A stretch of DNA of 5,435 nucleotides from Desulfobacula sp. (lineage in GTDB: Bacteria; Desulfobacterota; Desulfobacteria; Desulfobacterales; Desulfobacteraceae): assembly GCA_029940245.1 (NCBI GenBank), contig JAOZRF010000224.1:1-5435 (forward strand). Reading direction: 5' to 3'. The first letter of the stretch is position 1. Each line of letters starts with the position of its first letter. Under the pieces are notes generated by a model. The model saw only the letters and a program-made list of their open reading frames with translations, made no database searches and was not told the DNA's origin. Of this stretch, positions 1-5,059 are shown in pieces. A program made the position numbers and the translations under genes.

Positions 1-1044
1 ATCCGGGTGCCTCATGATGGATACTGATTTAGCATTCGGATTCATGAATTCAAGGAGGTCTTTGCCCTGTATTCTGTTTTTTGCATAATCAAGGGCATAC
101 ATATAAGATGCTGTTGCACAGGCAAATCCCTGAAATCCCACAAGACGTCTGGCTTCGTTCATCATCAGAAACATGGCTTTCATGCCTTTATTTTCTCCGC
201 CAAGGAGAGTTCCGATACAATGACCTTTGGAGCCAAGGGAGAGTGAGCAGGTACTGTTTCCACGAATTCCCAATTTATGTTCCAGTCCTGTACAGATTAC
301 ATCATTGAATTCACCCAGTGTTCCATCGGCATTGACACGGTATTTTGGAACCAGAAACAGGGAAATTCCTTTTGTGCCTTCCGGCGCACCTTCTATTCTT
401 GCAAGAACAGGGTGGATGATATTTTCTGTCAGGTCGTGGTCACCACCTGAAATAAATATTTTTTCACCTGTGATTGAAAAAGTTCCATCATCATTTCTAA
501 CGGCTTTGGTTGTCAGTGCACCAACATCAGAACCTGCACCAGGTTCTGTCAAAAGCATGGTACCCGTCCATTTGCCCGTGTACATGTTTTTAAGATAGGT
601 TTCTTTTTGTTCCCGGGTGCCGAATTTGTCCACCAAATGGCCTGCGCCCTGGGTAAGGCCAGGGTACATCATGAAAGGGAAGTTCGCACCGTTGAAATAC
701 TCAGCCCCGGCCGCAGCAACTGTTCTTGGCATGCCCTGACCACCCCATTCAGGATCTTCGGTTACAGCAAGCCACTCTCCTTCATTAAATATTTTAAAGA
801 GTCTTTTAAAAGAATCCGGTGTAATTACCTTGCCATTTTCAAGCGTGCAGCCCTGTTCGTCACCTTCCTTGTTTGCCGGTAACAATTCTTTTACAGCAAA
901 GTTTTTTGCCTCTGAAATGACAAGGTCGATGGTTTTTTTATTAAAATCAGCAAAATTTTCATGGAGCCTGGAAAGATTTTCTGCCTCAAGCTGCTCATGG
1001 ATTACAAATTCAATATCCCTTCGATCGGAAATAACTTGTGTCAT
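1..1044 (-). CDS. Acyl-CoA dehydrogenase, N-terminal 348 residues (cut by left window edge)
   Basis: This is an FAD-dependent acyl-CoA dehydrogenase, catalysing alpha,beta-desaturation of an acyl-CoA in the cytoplasm. The minus strand reads open from the ATG at 1042-1044 to the window edge with no stop. Visible family features are WGGQG at residues 100-104, YPGLTQGAG at 127-135, the flavin/substrate signature LLTEPGAGSDVG at 164-175, the EHKLGIRGNSTCSL segment at 255-268 and GENKGMKAMF at 283-292, followed by the start of the C-terminal helical domain. The long N-terminal extension and the EHKxGIxGxxTC segment resemble the roughly 600-residue branch that includes 3-methylmercaptopropionyl-CoA dehydrogenase (DmdC), so about 250 residues, including the catalytic glutamate of that branch, should lie to the left. 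AGGAGG (complement of 1055-1060) sits 10 nt before the ATG and fixes the start. The substrate cannot be told from this half. It is transcribed divergently from the DUF523 gene. Confidence 0.95.
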   Translation of the reverse strand, partial: MTQVISDRRDIEFVIHEQLEAENLSRLHENFADFNKKTIDLVISEAKNFAVKELLPANKEGDEQGCTLENGKVITPDSFKRLFKIFNEGEWLAVTEDPEWGGQGMPRTVAAAGAEYFNGANFPFMMYPGLTQGAGHLVDKFGTREQKETYLKNMYTGKWTGTMLLTEPGAGSDVGALTTKAVRNDDGTFSITGEKIFISGGDHDLTENIIHPVLARIEGAPEGTKGISLFLVPKYRVNADGTLGEFNDVICTGLEHKLGIRGNSTCSLSLGSKGHCIGTLLGGENKGMKAMFLMMNEARRLVGFQGFACATASYMYALDYAKNRIQGKDLLEFMNPNAKSVSIMRHPD

Positions 1045-1054
1045 TTTAAAATAT

Positions 1055-1060
1055 CCTCCT
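1055..1060 (-). promoter_or_regulatory. Ribosome binding site of the acyl-CoA dehydrogenase gene
   Basis: A perfect AGGAGG on the minus strand lies 10 nt upstream of the ATG at 1042-1044. It supports this start even though the rest of the gene lies outside the window. Confidence 0.85.
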
Positions 1061-1109
1061 GGTCTTTATTTTACATAAATTAAGTATTTAAAATTTTTAA
1101 TAATTTGAT

Positions 1110-1127
1110 AATGAATTGATGCTCATT
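1110..1127. promoter_or_regulatory. Operator-like repeat 1 (AATGA-N8-TCATT)
   Basis: An 18-nt imperfect palindrome begins AATGAATT and ends TCATT, about 65 nt upstream of the acyl-CoA dehydrogenase start. It matches repeat 2 (1271-1288) at 13 of 18 positions and shares the same half-sites and spacing. TGAATGA/TCATTCA half-sites are known for TetR-family fatty-acid regulators such as Bacillus FadR, so a lipid-responsive repressor is conceivable. In AT-rich DNA, chance remains a real alternative. Confidence 0.3.
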
Positions 1128-1270
1128 GGCATATCGCAAATAATATTTCTTTTGGAACAAGTTGTAACATCGTTATTGATAATTATTTTGAATAATAAAA
1201 ATAGAAAGTTATCAAAAATAAAGTGTGCCATAAGTTTAAAAATACCCGGTCATTATATCTGTTTTTTAAA

Positions 1271-1288
1271 AATGAATTCTCATTCATT
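1271..1288. promoter_or_regulatory. Operator-like repeat 2 (perfect 7-bp inverted repeat)
   Basis: AATGAAT and ATTCATT form perfect 7-bp arms around the 4-nt spacer TCTC. The site lies 65 nt upstream of the DUF523 start codon and about 227 nt from the divergent acyl-CoA dehydrogenase start. The symmetry and length suit a dimeric TetR-type repressor. No regulator gene is present in the window. Confidence 0.35.
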
Positions 1289-1353
1289 ACATGATTTTTT
1301 TATGGTGTCAATGATTATTTTACAAAATTAGAATAATTCTATATGGTTCCAAT

Positions 1354-1851
1354 ATGGAAAAAATATTAATAAGTGCCTGTCTTGCAGGAGACCGGGTCAG
1401 ATATGATGGTAAAAGGGTGCCTGTCAAGGATGCATTGCTTAGGGAATTGTGCCTGAAAAGCTTGCTTGTGAAGGTTTGTCCGGAAGTTTTGGGAGGACTG
1501 AAAATCCCGAGATCCGAGGCCCGGATTATGAATGGTAACGGATTGGACGTATTAAAGGGAAAGGCAAAAGTCATTGATATAAAGGGCCATGATGTGACAT
1601 TTCCTTTTATCCGCGGTGCTGAATATGCACTCAGTATTGCCGAAAGCTTTGGCATTGGGATGGCCATACTAAAGGAAAAAAGTCCTTCCTGTGGCGTGCA
1701 TAATATTTACGATGGCCAATTTGCATCTCATCTTATATCCGGATTTGGCGTTACCACTGCTCTTTTAAAACAAAGCGGAATCAAGGTCTTTTCAGAAAAT
1801 GAACTTAATCATCTAGGTCAGGATTATTTACAGGGTCTCAATATCATTTAA
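1354..1851 (+). CDS. DUF523 family protein (TudS/YbbK-like, probable Fe-S cluster protein)
   Basis: This is a 165-residue cytoplasmic protein, full length for DUF523. Family signatures are SACLAG at residues 7-12 with C9, RYDGK at 16-20, VCPEVLGGL at 41-49 with C42 and E44, and KEKSPSCG at 107-114 with C113. In the characterised member TudS, a thiouracil desulfurase, three cysteines at equivalent spacing bind a [4Fe-4S] cluster that accepts sulfur from the substrate. C9, C42 and C113 fit that role by position; the substrate here is unknown. The ATG at 1354 is chosen because it places the conserved ISACL strand directly at the N-terminus; no clear Shine-Dalgarno precedes it. A same-strand phosphoesterase follows 118 nt later (28 nt if its TTG start is used), so the two may be cotranscribed. 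Confidence 0.92.
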   Translation: MEKILISACLAGDRVRYDGKRVPVKDALLRELCLKSLLVKVCPEVLGGLKIPRSEARIMNGNGLDVLKGKAKVIDIKGHDVTFPFIRGAEYALSIAESFGIGMAILKEKSPSCGVHNIYDGQFASHLISGFGVTTALLKQSGIKVFSENELNHLGQDYLQGLNII

Positions 1852-1936
1852 AGCACAGGCTCTGAATGATCAGTTCAATTTGATAGTGATTTGTTGCGGG
1901 GTGAAAATCAAAATACAGACTGAAATAAAAAGACAA

Positions 1937-1965
1937 AACCGTCAGGTCTGGGCAAAGACCCGGTT
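1937..1965 (+). other. Stable hairpin directly upstream of the phosphoesterase ATG
   Basis: AACCG (1937-1941) pairs with CGGTT (1961-1965), and GGTCT (1945-1949) pairs with AGACC (1956-1960). The loop is GGGCAA and there is a 3-nt bulge (TCA), giving ten base pairs. It ends four nt before the ATG at 1970, where a ribosome binding site would normally lie. There is no T-run after it, so it is not an intrinsic terminator. If translation starts at TTG 1880, it is simply coding sequence. Confidence 0.4.
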
Positions 1966-1969
1966 GGTT

Positions 1970-2845
1970 ATGGAAACAGACAATTATAAATATCATAAAT
2001 ATGGCAGAAAAACCCTAATCAAGTGGTCTTTGTTCGGGTTTCTTATTCGGGTTTTTGAAGTTTTTTTAAAACAGACTTCTTTTTTTAAGAAAGGTTATGA
2101 AAATGCTAAAAATATAGTGTTAAACAAAGTTGATCTATTTTACGAAGATCTTCCAGAGGAGTTTGAAGGATACACAATTTTACATATGACAGATCTTCAT
2201 CTTGATTCGCTGCCAAAAATGGATACAAAAATTTGTGAAAAAATTAACGGACTTAAAGTGGATTTATGTGTTTTAACAGGAGACTACAGGGAAGGTACAA
2301 AAGGGAACTTTAAAAATATACTTGCGCCTCTATATCAAATCGTTTCCAGTATCCGGCAAAAAGATGGAATCATGGCTGTTCTGGGTAATCACGATACTTG
2401 CAATATGGTTGAACCCTTTGAAAAGGCAGGGATTACAATGCTGATTAACGAAACGATTAATATTGATCGTGGCGATAGCCGGATCTCTGTAACAGGACTG
2501 GATGATCCTTATTATTACTATACTTATCAATCTTTAAGAGCCTTGGAAGAATCCCCTGAAGGATTTAAAATTGTTCTGGTTCATGCCCCATCTATGTACG
2601 ATTTAGCTTCAAAGAATGGTTATAGTCTTTATCTCACCGGTCATACCCACGGTGGTCAGATCTGCCTTCCAGGTGGAATTCCCGTGGTCCGGCATCTTCG
2701 TCATGGGAGAAAATATTATAGGGGAGTCTGGCATTATGCAAACATGACAGGCTACACCGGTCAGGGAGTCGGTGTTGTGGGGATTCCCGTTAGATTTAAT
2801 ACGCAAAGCGAAATAACAGTGTTGCGGTTGAACCGGAAAAAATAA
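1970..2845 (+). CDS. Calcineurin-like metallophosphoesterase (YkuE/YaeI type)
   Basis: This is a 291-residue predicted two-metal phosphohydrolase. Metal-binding motifs appear in the usual order: TDLHLD with D75 and H77, GDY with D105, GNHD with N140 and H141, VHAP with H205, and GHTHGGQ with H225 and H227. The C-terminal GVGVVGIPVRFN segment (266-277) is typical of the YkuE/YaeI branch, some of whose members act on lipid-linked substrates. Residues about 17-34 are hydrophobic with scattered basic residues and could form an N-terminal membrane anchor or an amphipathic helix. The ATG at 1970 is chosen because family similarity begins soon after it. A TTG at 1880 in the same frame would add 30 residues with no family features. 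Neither start has a good Shine-Dalgarno, so the start is uncertain while the gene is not. The exact substrate cannot be inferred. Confidence 0.92.
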   Translation: METDNYKYHKYGRKTLIKWSLFGFLIRVFEVFLKQTSFFKKGYENAKNIVLNKVDLFYEDLPEEFEGYTILHMTDLHLDSLPKMDTKICEKINGLKVDLCVLTGDYREGTKGNFKNILAPLYQIVSSIRQKDGIMAVLGNHDTCNMVEPFEKAGITMLINETINIDRGDSRISVTGLDDPYYYYTYQSLRALEESPEGFKIVLVHAPSMYDLASKNGYSLYLTGHTHGGQICLPGGIPVVRHLRHGRKYYRGVWHYANMTGYTGQGVGVVGIPVRFNTQSEITVLRLNRKK

Positions 2846-2871
2846 AAAGGTTCAGGTCAGGCCCTTTTTTT
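2844..2871 (+). terminator. Probable intrinsic terminator after the phosphoesterase gene
   Basis: AAAAAGG (2844-2850) can pair with CCTTTTT beginning at 2863 or 2864, with a 12-13 nt loop, and the run of seven T residues (2865-2871) forms the tail. It overlaps the stop codon. The stem is mostly A-T, so termination may be moderate. Confidence 0.55.
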
Positions 2872-2877
2872 ATTTCA

Positions 2878-2905
2878 TTGCAATCCCGGGATAATAGTGT
2901 ATAAT
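2878..2905 (+). promoter_or_regulatory. Candidate sigma-70-type promoter for the helicase leader
   Basis: TTGCAA (2878-2883, four of six to consensus) is followed after 16 nt by a perfect TATAAT (2900-2905). The expected start near 2912 falls in the small AT palindrome CTTAA-N5-TTAAG (2910-2924). Use of this promoter gives a leader of about 314 nt before the helicase ATG. Confidence 0.6.
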
Positions 2906-2948
2906 GCTGCTTAAATATATTAAGTAGAATCAAATTTTCCTTCAAGGT

Positions 2949-2962
2949 TGTTTTACAAAACA
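2949..2962. repeat. TGTTTT-AC-AAAACA inverted repeat in the leader
   Basis: Perfect 6-bp arms (2949-2954 and 2957-2962) flank a 2-nt centre, about 37 nt downstream of the predicted transcription start. It could be a repressor site or chance symmetry; the centre is too short to form an RNA hairpin. Confidence 0.25.
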
Positions 2963-3014
2963 TTGTTCGTTGCCATCGAAGTTTCTGCTGATTCAATAAA
3001 CAGGAGAAACAATA

Positions 3015-3137
3015 ATGACACCCTATGCCATAACCCCAAATTACGTCTTGACAGAGATTAACCCGGCTTCTGTCCTGGCGATTGCCCATAACGCCCTCAC
3101 CATAACCAGCCCAGCCCTTTTTCATAAAAGCAGATAA
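3015..3137 (+). CDS. Small ORF, 40 residues, upstream of the helicase gene
   Basis: An ATG at 3015 is preceded by AGGAG (3002-3006) at an 8-nt spacing, a strong ribosome binding site, and the frame runs 40 codons to TAA at 3135-3137. The peptide starts MTPYAITPNYVLTEINPASV and ends in HKSR. It is rich in Ala, Thr, Ile and Leu, with no cysteines, no run of one regulatory amino acid and no clear transmembrane helix. The interval is less AT-rich than the DNA around it. I do not recognise the peptide. Its position between the promoter and the helicase start, inside an unusually long leader, suggests a translated upstream ORF or leader peptide, but it could also be an independent small protein. 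Confidence 0.5.
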   Translation: MTPYAITPNYVLTEINPASVLAIAHNALTITSPALFHKSR

Positions 3138-3147
3138 AAAAATAAGA

Positions 3148-3167
3148 GCGGATTTAAATGAATCCGC
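3148..3167 (+). other. Leader hairpin 1 of the helicase mRNA
   Basis: GCGGATT (3148-3154) pairs perfectly with AATCCGC (3161-3167) around a 6-nt loop, starting 10 nt after the small ORF stop codon. No T-run follows, so it is not an intrinsic terminator. It probably shapes the leader RNA. Confidence 0.5.
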
Positions 3168-3178
3168 AGATCTATAAA

Positions 3179-3195
3179 CCAGGGAAACGCCCTGG
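3179..3195 (+). other. Leader hairpin 2 of the helicase mRNA
   Basis: CCAGGG (3179-3184) pairs with CCCTGG (3190-3195) around the loop AAACG. It ends 20 nt before the helicase ribosome binding site. The sequence GCAGATC occurs next to both hairpins (3165-3171 and 3195-3201), which gives this pair a repeated look. Confidence 0.5.
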
Positions 3196-3215
3196 CAGAT
3201 CATTACAACATATAT

Positions 3216-3220
3216 AGGAG
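3216..3220 (+). promoter_or_regulatory. Ribosome binding site of the helicase gene
   Basis: AGGAG lies 5 nt upstream of the ATG at 3226-3228, in an AT-rich unpaired stretch directly after leader hairpin 2. Confidence 0.75.
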
Positions 3221-3225
3221 TATTA

Positions 3226-4494
3226 ATGAGTTTTAAAAATTTTGAATTTGATCCAAAAGTGAACGCAGGCATTGTTGCCTGTGGTTATACTACCCCCACC
3301 CCGATCCAGAAAGAAGCCATTCCACGGATTCTTGAAGGCCGGGACATCCTTGGCCTGGCCCAGACCGGGACGGGGAAGACAGCAGCCTTTGTTCTGCCGC
3401 TTCTCCAGCGGCTGCTGGATGGTCCCCGCAAACGCGTGCGGGCCTTGATAGTCGCTCCCACAAGGGAGTTGGCCGAACAGATCCATGCCGATATCAGCAA
3501 AATGGCAAAAAAAACTGGTTTGCGAAGTCTTTCCATTTATGGCGGCGTGGGTAAGCATCCCCAGGTCAAAGCAATCCGCAATGGTGTGGAAATTATTGTT
3601 GCCTGCCCCGGCCGCCTGCTGGACCTTCTTAATGACAGGGCTTTTTCCCTGAGTGCTGTTGAGGCGCTGGTTCTTGATGAGGCAGACCACATGTTTGACA
3701 AGGGATTTCTTCCGGACATCCGCAGGATTATCAAACAACTGCCCTTAAAACGTCAAACCATGGTTTTCTCCGCCACCATGCCCGCGGAAATCCGCCACTT
3801 AGCGGAAAACATATTAAAAAATCCGGCAACCATACAGATCAACCACACCCAGCCGATTCTTGCCATCTCCCATGTCCTGTTCCAGGTTGCAAAAGAGCAG
3901 AAGACTTCTCTACTTAAGCATATCATCCAGGAAGAAGAAATGACAAGTACCCTGGTTTTCACTCGTACCAAACACAAGGCAAAAAGTCTGGCCCTGGTGC
4001 TGCAAAAGGCAGGCTTTAGCACAGCTTCAATTCAGGGCAATCTCTCCCAGCCCAAACGGCAGCAGGCCCTGAACGGCTTTAAGGATGGCACTTTTAAAAT
4101 TCTGGTGGCTACGGATATTGCAGCCCGGGGGATTGATGTAAAGGGGATTTCCCATGTCATCAACTATGATGTGCCGGACACGGCTGAAACATATACCCAC
4201 CGCACCGGCCGTACTGGTCGGGCAGAACATAATGGTCAGGCATTCATCTTTGCCGGCCGGGAAGATACCCGAATGATATCTCTCATTGAGCGGAACCTGG
4301 GCAAAAAGATGCGCCGCCAGGCAACCCCTGGTTTTGCCTTTGAACCAAAAGAGACGGTGGCTGAAGAAAAAAGGGAACGCTTTCCACGACAGAGGACGAA
4401 AACAAAGAAACCAACTGCCGTCGGCCGGGGTAGAAACCTATACAGCGGGTTTTTCTCTTCGACTCCCGGCGGAAGCAGGACAGCTCACCCATAG
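3226..4494 (+). CDS. DEAD-box ATP-dependent RNA helicase (RhlE-like)
   Basis: This is a 422-residue cytoplasmic RNA helicase that uses ATP to unwind short RNA duplexes, acting in ribosome assembly, mRNA decay or cold adaptation in this family. All core motifs are visible: the Q motif with F6 and Q28 (GYTTPTPIQ), motif I AQTGTGKT at 45-52, Ia APTREL at 77-82, GG at 106-107, Ib CPGR at 127-130 (TPGR in most members), II DEAD at 151-154, III SAT at 182-184, IV LVFTRT at 243-248, V ATDIAARGID at 295-304 and VI HRTGRTGR at 325-332. After the second RecA domain comes a basic, low-complexity tail (about 373-405), as in RhlE, that likely binds RNA. The 5-nt-spaced AGGAG supports the start. The gene has a long structured leader with a small ORF, which suggests post-transcriptional control, and its own strong terminator. 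It may be rhlE, but DEAD-box subfamilies are hard to separate by eye. Confidence 0.96.
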   Translation: MSFKNFEFDPKVNAGIVACGYTTPTPIQKEAIPRILEGRDILGLAQTGTGKTAAFVLPLLQRLLDGPRKRVRALIVAPTRELAEQIHADISKMAKKTGLRSLSIYGGVGKHPQVKAIRNGVEIIVACPGRLLDLLNDRAFSLSAVEALVLDEADHMFDKGFLPDIRRIIKQLPLKRQTMVFSATMPAEIRHLAENILKNPATIQINHTQPILAISHVLFQVAKEQKTSLLKHIIQEEEMTSTLVFTRTKHKAKSLALVLQKAGFSTASIQGNLSQPKRQQALNGFKDGTFKILVATDIAARGIDVKGISHVINYDVPDTAETYTHRTGRTGRAEHNGQAFIFAGREDTRMISLIERNLGKKMRRQATPGFAFEPKETVAEEKRERFPRQRTKTKKPTAVGRGRNLYSGFFSSTPGGSRTAHP

Positions 4495-4523
4495 CCGGCA
4501 ATAAAAATTAATACAGGCATTGC

Positions 4524-4553
4524 AAAGGCTCTGCACAGTGCGGGGTCTTTTTT
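4524..4553 (+). terminator. Strong intrinsic terminator after the helicase gene
   Basis: Positions 4524-4535 pair with 4539-4550 to give a continuous 12-bp stem, nine Watson-Crick and three G-U pairs, capped by the 3-nt loop CAG. The stem runs into T residues at 4548-4553. It isolates the helicase transcript from the following small gene. Confidence 0.85.
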
Positions 4554-4579
4554 ACGTCAAACTTAAAAAAAGCATTAAT

Positions 4580-4584
4580 GAGGA
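4580..4584 (+). promoter_or_regulatory. Ribosome binding site that fixes the TTG start at 4592
   Basis: GAGGA sits 7 nt upstream of the TTG and is the only Shine-Dalgarno-like sequence near the conserved part of this small gene. It also lies beyond the helicase terminator, unlike the ATG at 4520. Confidence 0.55.
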
Positions 4585-4591
4585 TTCAGTT

Positions 4592-4735
4592 TTGTTTAAA
4601 CCCAATTATTCGTTTGAAAAGCGCCAGAAAGAAATGGCAAAGAAAAAGAAAAAAGAAGAAAAAAAGCAACGTAAACTGGAGAAACAAAAAAAATCTGTCG
4701 GAGAAAATGAGGACACACCACCTCCCGAAGATTAA
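4592..4735 (+). CDS. Lysine-rich small protein, 47 residues, TTG start
   Basis: The peptide starts MFKPNYSFEKRQKEMAKKKK, continues as a Lys/Glu/Gln-rich helix to about residue 34 and ends in the acidic, proline-containing tail ENEDTPPPED. The KPNYSFEKRQKE-plus-lysine-run pattern matches my recollection of a short uncharacterised protein found across many proteobacteria, which is why I call it real. The TTG at 4592 is preferred because GAGGA (4580-4584) lies 7 nt before it and the conserved part begins right after it. The frame is open to an ATG at 4520, but that would put the helicase terminator inside the coding region. The charged helix suggests a cytoplasmic protein that could contact nucleic acid or ribosomes; no function is known to me. 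Its TAA stop lies within an attC-like inverted repeat (4730-4872). Confidence 0.7.
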   Translation: MFKPNYSFEKRQKEMAKKKKKEEKKQRKLEKQKKSVGENEDTPPPED

Positions 4736-4872
4736 CCGGTTTAAATGTTTTTTTTTGATCTTGCCGACAGGGTCGGGATTATCCATCTTTTCCACAGTCA
4801 CAAGATTTTGTGCAGTATTTTGATGCCTAAACCCGGGGACTGCCTAATAACAAAAGGCATTACCGGTTAAAT
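4730..4872 (-). other. Possible distal attC-like inverted repeat (weak)
   Basis: TTAACCGGT (4732-4740) pairs perfectly with ACCGGTTAA (4862-4870). After a 3-nt bulge, AATG (4744-4747) pairs with CATT (4858-4861), and after a 2-nt bulge four T residues pair with AAAA (4852-4855). Read on the minus strand, the outer boxes are ATTTAAC, a perfect RYYYAAC, and GTTAATC, one mismatch to GTTRRRY. The 143-nt length is at the upper end for attC sites. Unlike typical attC, the spacer next to the outer box is also paired. This is plausible but could be chance in AT-rich DNA. Confidence 0.3.
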
Positions 4873-5059
4873 TAAATTTGGCAATTAATCACTCAAGGTT
4901 AATTTCTATATCTTTAAGAAGTTCGATTCCGAAATCCCCTGACAGGGATAATTAATCTTGAGCGGGCAGACTCGCCACTTTCAGGTAAATATATAAAAAA
5001 TACTGAGGGGAAATGCTTCAAACGAAACTTATCAGAAAATAAAGTTTAACCGTCGCTAA
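4736..5059. other. Gene-free stretch between convergent small genes
   Basis: No convincing ORF occurs on either strand; the open frames here are low-complexity shadows. It holds a T-run (4748-4756), hairpin CCGAC-AGG-GTCGG (4764-4776), hairpin CACAA-GATT-TTGTG (4799-4812), inverted repeat TGCCT/AGGCA (4841-4845 and 4855-4859), the right arm of the attC-like repeat, the 13-bp stem structure at 4892-4962, and the left box of the attC site from 5044. If the attC-like repeat is real, 4866-5049 would be an ORF-less cassette apart from its attC. Confidence 0.5.
4892..4962. ncRNA. Candidate structured RNA: 13-bp stem enclosing three abutting hairpins
   Basis: Positions 4892-4904 pair with 4950-4962 over 13 bp, with one G-U at 4898/4956 when read as plus-strand RNA. 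Inside, after 7 unpaired nt, lie three directly abutting hairpins: CTT/AAG (4912-4921), TTCG/CGAA with loop ATTC (4922-4933) and ATCCC/GGGAT (4934-4949). The last touches the closing stem, giving a compact multibranch fold. There is no clear promoter and no T-run directly after it. It could instead be a small inverted-repeat element or a cassette remnant. I do not recognise it as any known RNA family. Confidence 0.3.

Larger units (their letters stand above)
1045..1353. other. Divergent intergenic spacer, AT-rich, no gene
   Basis: This stretch separates the minus-strand acyl-CoA dehydrogenase from the plus-strand DUF523 gene and must hold both promoters. It is very AT-rich, with many chance TA-rich hexamers, and I could not pick a convincing -35/-10 pair for either direction. 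The open frame at 1116-1331 has no ribosome binding site and a low-complexity, lysine/isoleucine-rich translation typical of AT-rich noncoding DNA. The notable content is three inverted repeats: 1110-1127, 1271-1288 and TAGAAT-A-ATTCTA at 1329-1341, the last just before the DUF523 start. Confidence 0.6.

Noticed and set aside
81..1078. Several plus-strand open frames across the first kilobase
   Set aside because: They are antisense shadows of the acyl-CoA dehydrogenase, which shows uninterrupted family motifs on the minus strand and has a strong ribosome binding site.
2796..3272. Minus-strand 158-codon open frame across the helicase leader
   Set aside because: It overlaps the ends of two solid plus-strand genes, a terminator and a promoter, has no ribosome binding site and no recognisable family pattern.
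4520..4591. Upstream extension of the lysine-rich gene to the ATG at 4520
   Set aside because: It would run through the intrinsic terminator at 4524-4553, and the family-like sequence starts only at the TTG at 4592.
4578..4823. ATG-started 81-codon lysine-rich frame
   Set aside because: It is the +1-shifted shadow of the 47-residue gene; its lysines come from the same A-rich codons and its C-terminal part is low-quality sequence.
4921..4930. GTTCGATTCC, a tRNA T-loop-like sequence
   Set aside because: The flanks cannot form a 5-bp T stem, and no acceptor or anticodon arms are found around it.
4892..4962. The 13-bp inverted repeat as another attC site
   Set aside because: It lacks RYYYAAC/GTTRRRY boxes at its ends and has a continuous stem rather than two boxes separated by an unpaired spacer.
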